Below, piece after piece: positions 32,098-40,059 of a stretch of DNA of 40,059 nucleotides (positions are counted from its first letter, which is position 1; every line of letters starts with the position of its first letter). The translations under genes and the position numbers were made by a program. Under the pieces are notes generated by a model. It saw nothing but the letters and a program-made list of their open reading frames with translations. It made no database searches and was not told the origin of the DNA. The stretch comes from Amaricoccus sp. (GTDB lineage Bacteria > Pseudomonadota > Alphaproteobacteria > Rhodobacterales > Rhodobacteraceae). The stretch lies in NCBI RefSeq assembly GCF_017995835.1, contig NZ_JAGOID010000017.1, forward strand, positions 1 through 40,059. The letters are read 5' to 3'.

Positions 32098-32844
32098 TCA
32101 TAGCTCCCGCGAATCGTCGAAGGCAACGCGGGCGAGGACGAGCACGTCGACGCGGGCGGCCCCTGCCGCGCGCAGCGTGTCGGCGCAGGCGGAGAGCGTG
32201 GCGCCGGAGGTGAGCACGTCGTCGACGAGGAGCACGGACCTGCCGGCGACCTCGGCGCGGCGGCGGGCCGGGACGGCGAAAGCCCCTGCCTGGTTCGCGG
32301 CGCGGGACAGGCGGTTCATGCGCTCCTGCGGCTTCGTCGCGCGCACGCGGCACAGGAGATCGACGGCGACGGGGCGCCCGGAGAGGCGGCCGATGCGCTT
32401 GGCGAGCTCGGCCGACTGGTTGTAGCGCCGGCGCGCGAGGCGTCGCCAGTGCAGCGGCGTGGGCGCTATGACGTCCGCCCCGGCGAGGAGGTCGCGCCCG
32501 GCGGCGGCCATCCAGGCGGCCAGCGGCCCCACCGTGTCGAGCCGGTCCCCGTGCTTCAGCGACAGGACGACCCGGCGGCCCGCGCCCTCGTAGAGCACGG
32601 CCGCGGCACCGCGGTCCCAGGCGGGCGGATGACGCAGGCAGCCGTCGCAGACATCCGCATCGCCGGCCTCGTCGCCGAGGAGCGGCACGCCGCAGCGGCG
32701 ACAGGCGGCGCCGGCGATGAAATGCGTCTCGCGCCAGCAGGCCGGGCAGAGCCCGTGCGGCGCGTCGGTCGGCTCCGGGCAGGCGATGCAGCGTGGCGGG
32801 AAGATCATGTCGGCGATCCCGGCGCCGATGGCGCGCAACAGCAT
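32098..32844 (-). CDS. ComF family phosphoribosyltransferase-like protein
   Basis: A 248-residue ComF/GntX type protein. An N-terminal double zinc ribbon (PPRCIACPEP, GLCPACW, ACRRCGVPL, DVCDGCL) is followed by the phosphoribosyltransferase-like domain with PTPLHWRRLARRRYNQSAELAK and the PRPP-loop-like VLLVDDVLTSGATLSAC. In competent bacteria ComF takes part in DNA uptake; in others its role is open. Starts with ATG at 32844, divergent from the methyltransferase gene 34 bases away. First gene of the minus-strand comF-grxC-nit-marR string. Confidence 0.93.
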   Translation of the reverse strand: MLLRAIGAGIADMIFPPRCIACPEPTDAPHGLCPACWRETHFIAGAACRRCGVPLLGDEAGDADVCDGCLRHPPAWDRGAAAVLYEGAGRRVVLSLKHGDRLDTVGPLAAWMAAAGRDLLAGADVIAPTPLHWRRLARRRYNQSAELAKRIGRLSGRPVAVDLLCRVRATKPQERMNRLSRAANQAGAFAVPARRRAEVAGRSVLLVDDVLTSGATLSACADTLRAAGAARVDVLVLARVAFDDSREL

Positions 32845-32878
32845 GGCGTCCTGCTCCTTCTCGGCCTATGTGGGCGGC

Positions 32879-33754
32879 ATGGCCGACATGCCGCCCCAGC
32901 TCTTCGACCTCGACCTTCTCGCCCGGCGTCGCGCGCGGGCTGCGGCGGCTCCCGGCGGCCCGGCGGACTTCCTGCACGCCGTGGCGGCCGATGAGATCGC
33001 GGATAGGCTCGCGGAGGTTAACAGGTCGTTTAGAAGCCCCGCCGTGATCAGCCCGCGCGGGGACGTCTGGGCCGACCGGCTGCGGGCGGCCGGGGCGCCG
33101 GCGGCGCGGGTCGTCCCGGACGCCGAGACGCTCGACCTCGCGCCGGGCGCGCACGACCTCGTGGTGCACGGGCTGGCGCTGCACTGGGCGAACGATCCCG
33201 TCGGCCAACTCGTGCAGAGCCGCCGGGCGCTCGCCCCCGACGGGCTGTTCCTCGGCGCGCTCTTTGGCGCAGGCTCGCTCGCGGAATTGCGCGCGGCGCT
33301 CGGCGAGGCCGAGGTGGCCGAGACGGGCGGCCTGAGCCCGCGGGTGGCGCCGATGGGCGAGATCCGCGACCTCGGCAGCCTCTTGCAGCGGGCGGGCTTC
33401 GCCATGCCGGTGGCGGATTCGCTGCGCGCGGACGCGCGCTATCCGGATGCGCTCGCGCTCATGCGCGACCTGCGGGCGATGGGCGAGACCAACGTGATGC
33501 GGTCGCGGCTGGCGCGGCCGACCCCGGCGCGGGTCTTCGCGCGGGCGGCGGCGATCTACCGGGAGCGGTTCGGCGCGCCGGACGGACGGGTGCGGGCGAG
33601 CTTCGAGATCGTGGTCCTGACCGGCTGGGCCCCCGGCGCGGGCCAGCCGAAGCCGCTGCGCCCCGGCTCGGCGGCGGCCCGCCTCGCTGATGCGCTGGGC
33701 GTCGCCGAGCGGGGTCTGGGCGAAAGCGCCGATCCGGGGCGACGCGACGATTGA
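32879..33754 (+). CDS. Methyltransferase-like protein (NDUFAF5/BioC-like)
   Basis: A 291-residue protein with the layout of the class I methyltransferases related to NDUFAF5: an N-terminal PPQLFDLDLLARRRARA segment, ADFLHAVAADEIADRLAEVNRSF near residue 30, HDLVVHGLALHWANDPVGQLVQ near 98, RALAPDGLFLGALFG and a C-terminal EIVVLTGWAPGAGQPKPLRPGSA. The SAM-binding glycine loop expected after NRSF (LDLGxGxG) is not recognisable; the segment reads AVISPRGDVWADRL. So activity is uncertain. Two close starts exist (32879 and 32888). Divergent from comF; hemH follows 49 bases later. Confidence 0.85.
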   Translation: MADMPPQLFDLDLLARRRARAAAAPGGPADFLHAVAADEIADRLAEVNRSFRSPAVISPRGDVWADRLRAAGAPAARVVPDAETLDLAPGAHDLVVHGLALHWANDPVGQLVQSRRALAPDGLFLGALFGAGSLAELRAALGEAEVAETGGLSPRVAPMGEIRDLGSLLQRAGFAMPVADSLRADARYPDALALMRDLRAMGETNVMRSRLARPTPARVFARAAAIYRERFGAPDGRVRASFEIVVLTGWAPGAGQPKPLRPGSAAARLADALGVAERGLGESADPGRRDD

Positions 33755-33803
33755 CGCTGCCGCGCGGGGGCATAGGTAGGCGGAAAGCCGGAGAGACCAG
33801 CCG

Positions 33804-34889
33804 ATGACCGAGATGCCGAAGATCGCCGCCGACCGTCCCGACCTGCCGAGCGAGGGGCGGCTCGCCCATGCGGCGCCGGACCACCCGCCAGTGCCGGCGG
33901 CGAAGGTGGGCGTCATCCTCGCCAATCTCGGCACGCCGGACGCGACCGACTACTGGTCGATGCGCCGCTACCTGAACGAGTTCCTGTCGGACCAGCGGGT
34001 CATCGACTATCCGCGCTGGAAATGGCAGCCGATCCTGCAACTCATGGTGCTGAGCAAGCGGCCCTTCAGCTCGGGCGCGGCCTATCGCGGCATCTGGAAC
34101 AACGATCGCAACGAGAGCCCGCTGCTGACGATCACCCGCGAGCAGACCGAGGCCGTGGCGGCGCGGCTGGCGGCGGCGCATGGCGACCGGCTGATGGTCG
34201 ACTTCGCGATGCGCTACGGCAACCCCTCGACGCGCTCGGTGATCGAGCGCATGGCCGCCGCGGGCTGCGAGCGCATCGTGTTCTTCCCGCTCTATCCGCA
34301 ATACGCCGCGGCCACGACGGCCACCGCCTGCGATCAGGCGTTCCGCGCGCTCATGGAGTTGCGCTGGCAGCCGAGCCTGCGGACGGTCCCCGCCTACTAC
34401 GACGAGCCGCTCTATATCGACGCGCTCGCCCGGTCGGTGGAGCAGGCCTATGCCGCGATGGAGCGCCGCCCCGACGCCCTGGTGACGAGCTATCACGGCC
34501 TGCCCGAACGCTACCTGGCCGAAGGCGACCCCTACCACTGTCACTGCCGCAAGACCTCGCGCTTGCTGCGCGAGCGGCTGGGGTTCGGCGCGGACGAGGT
34601 GGTGGTGACCTTCCAGTCCCGCTTCGGGCCGGAGGAATGGCTGAAGCCCTACACGGTCGAGGAGGTGGCGCGGCTGGCGCAGGCCGGAAGGCGCCACATC
34701 GCCGTCATGGCGCCGGCCTTCTCGGCCGATTGCGTGGAGACGCTGGAGGAGATCAACGAGGAGATCCGCGAAGCCTTCCTGCACGCGGGCGGAGAAAGCT
34801 TCAGCTACATTCCCTGCCTCAACGCCGAACCCGCGCATATCGACGCGCTGGTCGCCGTGCTGGAGCGCGAGCTGTCGGGCTGGGTCTGA
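33804..34889 (+). CDS. hemH: Ferrochelatase
   Basis: A 361-residue enzyme inserting ferrous iron into protoporphyrin IX, the last step of heme B synthesis. Visible: VGVILANLGTPDATDYWSMRRYLNEFLSD, the YGNPST region, FFPLYPQYAAATTAT near residue 165, the metal/proton site region LVTSYHGLPERYLAEGDPY with the catalytic His, and FSADCVETLEEINEE with the conserved acidic residues. The CHCRKTSRLL segment near 245 is usual in proteobacterial forms. Start ATG at 33804 has GGAGAG upstream. Product heme B feeds the cbb3 oxidase and heme A synthesis (ctaA) in this window. Confidence 0.97.
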   Translation: MTEMPKIAADRPDLPSEGRLAHAAPDHPPVPAAKVGVILANLGTPDATDYWSMRRYLNEFLSDQRVIDYPRWKWQPILQLMVLSKRPFSSGAAYRGIWNNDRNESPLLTITREQTEAVAARLAAAHGDRLMVDFAMRYGNPSTRSVIERMAAAGCERIVFFPLYPQYAAATTATACDQAFRALMELRWQPSLRTVPAYYDEPLYIDALARSVEQAYAAMERRPDALVTSYHGLPERYLAEGDPYHCHCRKTSRLLRERLGFGADEVVVTFQSRFGPEEWLKPYTVEEVARLAQAGRRHIAVMAPAFSADCVETLEEINEEIREAFLHAGGESFSYIPCLNAEPAHIDALVAVLERELSGWV

Positions 34890-34904
34890 GCGCCCGGTCC
34901 GGCG

Positions 34905-35096
34905 TCAGGGAAGGGTCGGCGTCTCGAGCCGGAGCATGGTCGGACCGACCGCCCGCACGGGCTCCTCGGTCAGTTCGATCGGGCGCCCCCGGTACAGCGT
35001 CTTGCCGTCACGGATCAGGATGGTGCCGTCCTGAAGAACCTCGATCATTTCTCCCTGGACGGAGATGCAGCTCGAAAGTCGTATCGTCTTCAGCAT
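34905..35096 (-). CDS. Small conserved-looking protein, 63 residues
   Basis: A 63-residue soluble protein opening MLKTIRLSSCISVQGEMIEV and containing DGTILIRDGKTLYRGRPIEL, a likely short beta-rich fold. I recall similar short proteins beside hemH in Rhodobacterales but no assigned function. Composition is balanced and unlike the Arg/Pro-rich shadows around it, and a plausible promoter lies 39 bases upstream. It converges on hemH with a 15-base gap. Confidence 0.7.
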   Translation of the reverse strand: MLKTIRLSSCISVQGEMIEVLQDGTILIRDGKTLYRGRPIELTEEPVRAVGPTMLRLETPTLP

Positions 35097-35134
35097 AACG
35101 CCCGGCCCTGCTGCTGGATTCTGGCTCTGAATCG

Positions 35135-35164
35135 ATGTTAGCGAACCGCCCCGCGGGCTGTCAT
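35135..35164 (-). promoter_or_regulatory. Candidate promoter of the 63-residue gene
   Basis: On the minus strand ATGACA (35159-35164, five of six) and TAACAT (35135-35140, four of six) are 18 bases apart, 39 bases before the ATG at 35096. Just upstream a 6-base dyad (AAAGTT at 35170-35175, AACTTT at 35184-35189) could be an operator. Confidence 0.45.
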
Positions 35165-35241
35165 CAACTAAAGTTCTGTTTGCAACTTTCGTCGTAGACA
35201 GTGGCCCCGGCGCCGCGTTCTCCGTCCGGCGACGGCCCGGG

Positions 35242-36309
35242 TCAGCCGTTCCCGCGCGGAGGGCCGAGGTCGCCGTCGCGCGAGAGCAGGACGGCGATGG
35301 GACGGGAGCCGGGGAATTCCGCGAGCACGATGACGAGGATCGCCATCAGCGGCACCGCGAGGATTGCGCCGGGCACGCCCCAGATCGTGGTCCAGACCAC
35401 CAGGCTGACGAGGATGACGAGCGGGCTCAGGTTGAGCGAGTTTCCCATCAGCCAGGGCTCGATGAAGTTGCCGACGAGCGCCTGCGCCGCCGAGAGCGCG
35501 GCGACGAGCGCCGCGACCGGTCCGAGCGCCCCGAACTGCACCACCGCCATCACCGTCGGGAAGAACACCCCGATGAACGACCCGAGATAGGGGATGTAGT
35601 TCACGAGCCCGATCAGGATCGCCCAGAACCCGGCGAAGTCGACCCCGGCGATGCGCAGGATCGCGTAGCTCAGCGACCCGAGCAGGATGTTGATCAGCGT
35701 CTTGAGCACCAGATACGCGCCGATCCGGGCGTTGACGTCGGCGATGACGCCCTTGATGCGCGCAATCCGGGCCGGGACGTCCGACAGGCGGGCGATCTTG
35801 GTCGCGAAGCGGTCCCTCTCCGCCACCATGAAGCCGGCGTAGATCACCACCAAGGCCGCCGTCGCGACGAGGGAGGACGCCGACGCGACCGCGACCGCGA
35901 GCAGGCGCTGGAGGTTGACAGCCCGAAGCACGTCGTCGCGCAGCGTTCGCCAGGTCGGTTCGGTCTCGAAGCCGAAATAGGTCGCCCAGGCCTGAATCTG
36001 CGTAAGCAGCCGCCCCTCGTACTGTGGTGCGCTGGCCGCGATCTGTCCGAACGCGCCGATGACGATCCAGACAAGAAGGGCGACGACGGCGGCGATCAGC
36101 CCCAGCGAGAGCACGTAGCGCGCCAGCGCCGGCAGCCGCCCGCCGATCCCGGGAAGCCGCCCGAAGAGTTCCGCGAGGCCGAGGACGATGTAGGCGAGCA
36201 CCATGCCGGACACGAGCGGCAGGAGGATCGGTCGGCCGATCACCAGGATCCAGCCGATCATCAGCGCGAGCAGCACGCCGAGGACGAGATTGACGAAGGT
36301 TTCGCGCAC
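35242..36309 (-). CDS. AI-2E family transporter
   Basis: A 355-residue inner-membrane protein of the AI-2E (PerM/TqsA/YhhT) family. Around eight membrane segments are visible, including [39 protein letters not shown], and the conserved C-terminal part [23 protein letters not shown] followed by [21 protein letters not shown], which is the family signature (NyiPyiG, iEP-l-G--L-l-P). Some members export autoinducer-2, others act as sodium/proton antiporters; the substrate here is unknown. The start ATG is at 36309. It is divergent from prfB. Confidence 0.93.
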   Translation of the reverse strand: MRETFVNLVLGVLLALMIGWILVIGRPILLPLVSGMVLAYIVLGLAELFGRLPGIGGRLPALARYVLSLGLIAAVVALLVWIVIGAFGQIAASAPQYEGRLLTQIQAWATYFGFETEPTWRTLRDDVLRAVNLQRLLAVAVASASSLVATAALVVIYAGFMVAERDRFATKIARLSDVPARIARIKGVIADVNARIGAYLVLKTLINILLGSLSYAILRIAGVDFAGFWAILIGLVNYIPYLGSFIGVFFPTVMAVVQFGALGPVAALVAALSAAQALVGNFIEPWLMGNSLNLSPLVILVSLVVWTTIWGVPGAILAVPLMAILVIVLAEFPGSRPIAVLLSRDGDLGPPRGNG

Positions 36310-36411
36310 GCGGCGGCTCTAGCACGCGGCCGGGGCCGGCGCCATCGCGGGACGCTCTTTACCGGGACGGAGGCGGGGGCTAGAACCTGCCCCGCCCCGG
36401 AGGACGGACAC

Positions 36412-37539
36412 ATGCGCGCCGAGACCGAACGCCTGGTCGAAGAGATCGAGAAATCGCTCGCGCTGTTGCGCCAGCGGCTCGACTGGGAGACCGCGCCGCA
36501 TCGCCTCGAGGAGCTCGACGCGATGACCGAGGATCCGAAGCTCTGGGACGATCCGGCCCGCGCGCAAAAGCTCATGCGCGACCGGCAGAACCTTGCGGCC
36601 GCGGTCGAGGGCTATCGCGCGCTGGCGCAGGATCTCGCCGATCAGGTGGAGCTGATCGAACTCGGCGAGGCCGAGGGTGACACGGCGGTGGTCGCCGACG
36701 CCGAGGCCGCGCTCAAGGCGTTGCGCGAGCGCGCGGCGCAGAAGGAGATCGAGGCGTTGCTCGACGGCGAGGCCGACGGCAACGACACCTTCCTCGAGGT
36801 CAACGCCGGCGCCGGCGGCACCGAAAGTTGCGACTGGGCCGCCATGCTGGCGCGGATGTATGTGCGCTGGGCGGAGGCGCACGGCTACAGGGTCGAACTC
36901 CAGTCCGAGAGCGCCGGCGAGGGCGCGGGCATCAAGTCCGCGACCTACAGGATCAGCGGCCCGAACGCCTATGGCTGGCTCAAGACCGAGAGCGGCGTGC
37001 ACCGGCTCGTGCGCATCTCGCCGTTCGACAGCGCCGCGCGGCGGCACACCTCGTTCAGCTCGGTCTGGGTCTATCCCGTGGTGGACGACAACATCGAGAT
37101 CGACGTCGCCGCAAACGACATCCGCATCGACACCTACCGCTCCTCGGGCGCGGGCGGGCAGCACGTCAACACCACCGACTCGGCGGTGCGCATCACCCAT
37201 ATCCCGACGGGGATCGTGGTGACCTCGTCGGAGAAGTCGCAGCACCAGAACCGCGCCAACGCCATGGCCGCGCTGAAGTCGCGGCTCTACGAGATGGAGT
37301 TGCGCCGCCGCAACGAGGCGATCACCGCCGCGCACGAAGCCAAGGGCGACGCCGGCTGGGGCAACCAGATCCGCAGCTACGTCCTCCAGCCCTATCAGAT
37401 GGTCAAGGACCTGCGCACGAACGTCGAGACCTCGGACACGGGAGGCGTGCTCGACGGCGATCTCGACGCCTTCATGGCCGGCGCGCTGGCGCAGCAGGTC
37501 GCCGGCAAGTCCCGCGCCGAGGCGCAGGCGGCCGACTAG
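36412..37539 (+). CDS. prfB: Peptide chain release factor 2
   Basis: A 375-residue class I release factor that reads UAA and UGA stops. The GGQ motif that triggers peptide release is in [19 protein letters not shown]; the stop-codon recognition tripeptide SPF follows in [16 protein letters not shown]; the N-terminal helices ([18 protein letters not shown]) are complete. The reading frame is continuous from the ATG at 36412, so the autoregulatory +1 frameshift at an early UGA known from E. coli is absent. GGAGG precedes the start. Confidence 0.97.
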   Translation: MRAETERLVEEIEKSLALLRQRLDWETAPHRLEELDAMTEDPKLWDDPARAQKLMRDRQNLAAAVEGYRALAQDLADQVELIELGEAEGDTAVVADAEAALKALRERAAQKEIEALLDGEADGNDTFLEVNAGAGGTESCDWAAMLARMYVRWAEAHGYRVELQSESAGEGAGIKSATYRISGPNAYGWLKTESGVHRLVRISPFDSAARRHTSFSSVWVYPVVDDNIEIDVAANDIRIDTYRSSGAGGQHVNTTDSAVRITHIPTGIVVTSSEKSQHQNRANAMAALKSRLYEMELRRRNEAITAAHEAKGDAGWGNQIRSYVLQPYQMVKDLRTNVETSDTGGVLDGDLDAFMAGALAQQVAGKSRAEAQAAD

Positions 37540-37586
37540 AACCGCCGCCTCGCCGGCCGTCCAAGGAACGGAACAGGAGAACCGCC

Positions 37587-37805
37587 ATGAGATCCCTGCC
37601 GCTGGCGCTGGCGATCATCGGGTCCGCCCTGCCTGCCATGGCGCAGCAGTCGACGCTCAGCCTGGAGCAGATGCAGCGCAAATACCGCCAGATGAACATC
37701 GTCCACATCGAGAAGTGCGACTACGACCGGAATGGCCAGTTCACCCGGACCGAGCAGCTCTGCGTCGCCAGCATCTACCAGCAGATGTACGTCAACAATC
37801 GCTGA
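37587..37805 (+). CDS. Exported single EF-hand miniprotein
   Basis: A 72-residue protein with a signal peptide (MRSLPLALAIIGSALPAMA, cleavage after Ala19) and a mature part of about 53 residues. Residues 45-56, DYDRNGQFTRTE, match the 12-residue EF-hand calcium loop at positions 1, 3, 5, 6, 8, 9 and 12. Two cysteines (Cys44 and Cys59) frame the loop and could form a disulfide in the periplasm. No other domain. Ribosome site ACAGGAGAA is well placed before the ATG at 37587, 47 bases after prfB. The role is unknown; a small calcium-binding periplasmic protein is inferred. Confidence 0.75.
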   Translation: MRSLPLALAIIGSALPAMAQQSTLSLEQMQRKYRQMNIVHIEKCDYDRNGQFTRTEQLCVASIYQQMYVNNR

Positions 37806-37839
37806 CCGCCGGCCTCTCTCGCCCGACCCTCCGCCGGGG

Positions 37840-37863
37840 CCCGGAAACGTCGCGGCTTCCGGG
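37840..37863. terminator. 7-bp stem between convergent genes
   Basis: CCCGGAA (37840-37846) and TTCCGGG (37857-37863) pair around a 10-base loop in the 68-base gap between the miniprotein and tal, which face each other. No U-tract; a weak bidirectional terminator at best. Confidence 0.35.
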
Positions 37864-37873
37864 GGCTGCCGGC

Positions 37874-38824
37874 TCAGGCGGGGACGGCGGGCAGCCGGTC
37901 GGCGAGCATCTTCTCGAGCTTCACCGCATCGGCGTGGAACTTGCGGATGCCCTCGGCGAGCTTGTCCGAGGCCATCTCGTCCTCGTTCATCTCCCAGCGG
38001 AACTCCGGCTCTGAGATCCCCTCCGGACGCCCCTTCGCGGCGGTCGGCGACAGCGCGCGCGCCAGCGTGCCGGTGTCCTTCGACAGCGCGTCGAGCAGCG
38101 CCGGCGCGATGGTCAGCCGGTCGCAGCCGGCGAGCGCCTCGATCTGGCCGGCGGAGCGGAACGAGGCGCCCATCACCACCGTGTCGATGCCGTGCTCCTT
38201 GTAATAGGCGTAGATGCGGCGCACCGACTGCACGCCCGGGTCGGCCTCCGGCGCATAGGTCTCGCCGGTCCTCGCCTTGTACCAGTCGGTGATCCGACCG
38301 ACGAAGGGCGAGATCAGGAAGACGCCGGCGTCGGCGCAGGCCTTGGCCTGGGTCATGCTGAAGAGCAGCGTCAGGTTGCAGTCGATGCCGTCGCGCTGGA
38401 GCGTCCGCGCGGCGCGGATGCCCTCCCATGTCGAGGCGAGCTTGATCAGGACGCGCTCCCGGCCGATCCCCAGCCGTTCGTAGGCGTCCACGATGTCGCG
38501 GGCGCGGGCGAGCGAGGCGTCGATGTCGAACGAGAGCCGCGCATCGACCTCGGTCGACACCCGGCCGGGGACGATCTTCGCCAGCTCCGCGCCGACGGCG
38601 ACGGTGAGATCGCCGGCGATGCCGGCGGCGTCGTGGCCGGCCGCCCGGCCCTTCTCCACCGCCCCGGCGAGGATCCCGGCGAAGGCAGGGCTGCTCAGCG
38701 CCCCGAGCACGATGGAGGGATTGGTGGTGCAGTCCTGCGGCTTGAACTGGCGCACCGCCTCGATGTCGCCGGTATCGGCGACGACGGTGCTCATGGTGCG
38801 CAGCTGGTCGAGCTTGCTGGTCAT
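37874..38824 (-). CDS. tal: Transaldolase (TalB type)
   Basis: A 316-residue classical transaldolase of the pentose phosphate pathway, moving a dihydroxyacetone unit from sedoheptulose-7-phosphate to glyceraldehyde-3-phosphate. Seen: [39 protein letters not shown], the Schiff-base Lys128 in [13 protein letters not shown], the [29 protein letters not shown] block and [20 protein letters not shown]. This is the long E. coli-like form rather than the short 220-residue type. The ATG at 38824 has GAGGAAACC just upstream. The leader region carries two perfect dyads. Confidence 0.97.
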   Translation of the reverse strand: MTSKLDQLRTMSTVVADTGDIEAVRQFKPQDCTTNPSIVLGALSSPAFAGILAGAVEKGRAAGHDAAGIAGDLTVAVGAELAKIVPGRVSTEVDARLSFDIDASLARARDIVDAYERLGIGRERVLIKLASTWEGIRAARTLQRDGIDCNLTLLFSMTQAKACADAGVFLISPFVGRITDWYKARTGETYAPEADPGVQSVRRIYAYYKEHGIDTVVMGASFRSAGQIEALAGCDRLTIAPALLDALSKDTGTLARALSPTAAKGRPEGISEPEFRWEMNEDEMASDKLAEGIRKFHADAVKLEKMLADRLPAVPA

Positions 38825-38850
38825 GGTTTCCTCACGCGATCCGCATTTTC

Positions 38851-38888
38851 AGTCTGCTAGGGACAGACTTCGCCCCTTTGGCGCCAAA
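38851..38888. promoter_or_regulatory. Two perfect dyads upstream of tal
   Basis: AGTCTG (38851-38856) and CAGACT (38864-38869) form a 6-bp inverted repeat with a 7-base centre; 7 bases further is the perfect palindrome TTTGGCGCCAAA (38877-38888). Both lie 27-64 bases before the tal ATG, in the 189-base gap to ctaA. They may be operators or, for the first, an RNA hairpin in the leader. Confidence 0.4.
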
Positions 38889-39013
38889 TGGAAAGCCCCC
38901 GACCGCCTGCCAGGTCCTTCCCGGGGCGATATAGGAGCGGCGGCGCTCCGGGCAACCCGCGACGGACCGAGGGCAGAGGCCCACGCTTGCCGCCCGCCGC
39001 GTCGGGTAGGGGC

Positions 39014-40059
39014 CTAGACGCGGGCCCCGCGGGCGATCTTCTGCGCCCTCGGGTACAGGGCGGCGAAGCGCGCGCGCAGGATCAGAACGAACAGCGCCAC
39101 GGCGCCGAGCTGATGCACGATCGCGACCTGCCACGGCGAGGCGTAGAGGACCGTCACGATCCCGAGCCCGACCTGCGCCGCCAGCATCGCCGCCATCGCG
39201 TCGAAGGCGCCGCGAATGTCGGCGAGCGCGCTGCGCCGGCTGCGGACCCAGGCGACGGCCCCGAGGACGAGGAGGACGTAGCCCAGGATCCGGTGGTTGA
39301 ACTGCACGAGGCCGGGATTGTCGAGGAGGTTCCGCCAGCCCGGCTCCAGCACGAAGGCGTCCGGCGGCAGGAACGCGCCCGCCATCAGCGGCCATTCCGG
39401 GAAGCTCCGGCCCGCGTCGATGCCGGCGACGAGAGCGCCGAGCAGGATCTGCACGAAGGCGACGGCAGCCAGCACGCTCCCCCAGCGCATCAGCGCCTCG
39501 TTGCGCTGCCGGCGCGCCTGGAGCAGGTCGGCGTCCTCGCGGCGCAGCGTCATCGTCCACCACGCGAGCAACCCGAGGATGACGAAGGCGATGCCGAGAT
39601 GGATCGCCAGCCGGTGCGAGGCGACCGCCACCATCTCCGGCGCGAGCCCGGAGGCCACCATCCACCACCCCACGGCGCCCTGGAGCCCGCCGAGCAGCCC
39701 GACCGCCAGCAGGCGTGGCGTCCAGCCGGTAGGGATGCGCCGACGGACGAGGAACCACAGGAACCCCGCGGCCCAGACCAGCCCGATCAGGCGCCCGAGC
39801 TGTCGGAGGCCCCATTCCCACCAGTAGATCCGCTTGAATTCCGCGAGCGTCATGTCGGGCCGCGTCAGCTCGAATTGCGGGATGGCGCGATAGTTGGCGA
39901 ACTCGGCCTCCCATGCGGCCGCGTCGCGCGGCGGCAGCGCCCCGGCAATCGGCTTCCATTCGGTGATCGACAGCCCCGAATCCGTCAGCCGCGTCAGCCC
40001 GCCCACGACGATCATCGCCACGACGAGCGCGAACAGCGCGGCGAGCCATGCCGCGATGG
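39014..40059 (-). CDS. ctaA: Heme A synthase CtaA/Cox15, 5' end outside window
   Basis: A membrane enzyme that oxidises heme O to heme A for aa3-type oxidases. The window holds about 348 residues of the C-terminal and central part; the frame remains open to the edge, so the start is beyond 40059. Visible: IVVGGLTRLTDSGLSITEWKPIAGALPP near the first membrane segment, WWEWGLRQLGRLIGLVW, LGGLQGAVGWWMVASGL, ASHRLAIHLGIAFV with a conserved heme-ligand His, GALVAGIDAGRSFPEWPLM and FNHRILGYVLLVLG plus WQVAIVHQLGAVALF with further His ligands. This is the Cox15-like (type 2) form typical of alphaproteobacteria. Its product needs the heme B made by HemH. Confidence 0.95.
   Translation of the reverse strand, partial: IAAWLAALFALVVAMIVVGGLTRLTDSGLSITEWKPIAGALPPRDAAAWEAEFANYRAIPQFELTRPDMTLAEFKRIYWWEWGLRQLGRLIGLVWAAGFLWFLVRRRIPTGWTPRLLAVGLLGGLQGAVGWWMVASGLAPEMVAVASHRLAIHLGIAFVILGLLAWWTMTLRREDADLLQARRQRNEALMRWGSVLAAVAFVQILLGALVAGIDAGRSFPEWPLMAGAFLPPDAFVLEPGWRNLLDNPGLVQFNHRILGYVLLVLGAVAWVRSRRSALADIRGAFDAMAAMLAAQVGLGIVTVLYASPWQVAIVHQLGAVALFVLILRARFAALYPRAQKIARGARV

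Overview
The window is a compact, very GC-rich stretch of bacterial chromosome. Gene content and order point to an alphaproteobacterium, most likely of the order Rhodobacterales: a cysG-DUF2849-cysI-cysH-DUF934 assimilatory sulfur operon with a divergent Lrp-type regulator, a comF-grxC-nitrilase-marR string, ccoNOQP behind a perfect FNR/FixK box, an RF2 gene without programmed frameshift, and hemH and ctaA close by. The taxonomic placement is inferred from this gene content; no rRNA marker is present.

Layout. 1-378 is the decayed 3' end of an ISAs1-type transposase. 407-4927 (minus) is the siroheme and sulfate/sulfite reduction operon, with its putative Lrp regulator at 5069 (plus). 5609-7975 holds a TIGR01244/DUF442 protein, an unknown 141-residue protein, a DUF6790 membrane protein with an overlapping 35-codon upstream ORF, and a DUF72 protein. 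8285-10243 is a secreted FG-GAP/UnbV/RTX protein. 10449-15571 is an acetate module: acetyl-CoA synthetase (minus, strong promoter) divergent from a small membrane protein and a large permease-fused histidine kinase of the CrbS/CbrA type. 15738-19868 carries rnr, a small lipoprotein, a TauE/SafE permease and recO. 20067-20406 is an IS3-type transposase relic, followed by a nitrilase-fold protein that has lost its catalytic Lys and Cys. 21588-24644 is a maoC-ribF-ycgN-threonine aldolase operon. 24797-26518 has a DsbA-fold isomerase and prs. 27029-30474 is ccoNOQP. 30487-32844 is comF-grxC-nit-marR (minus). 32879-34889 is a methyltransferase-like gene and hemH. The right end carries a small conserved-looking ORF, an AI-2E-family transporter, prfB, a single-EF-hand miniprotein, tal, and ctaA running off the window.

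How it fits together. Housekeeping and respiration dominate: siroheme supply is co-transcribed with the enzyme that uses siroheme; hemH (heme B) and ctaA (heme A) serve cytochrome oxidases, and the cbb3 oxidase is placed under oxygen control by its FNR box. The acs/kinase arrangement suggests local sensing of acetate or a related carboxylate. Two old transposase relics are the only mobile-element traces. I saw no CRISPR array, rRNA, tRNA, prophage or obvious defence system. The least ordinary items are the permease-kinase with its small membrane partner, the dead nitrilase, the coupled 35-residue ORF, the EF-hand miniprotein and several perfect dyads in promoter regions.
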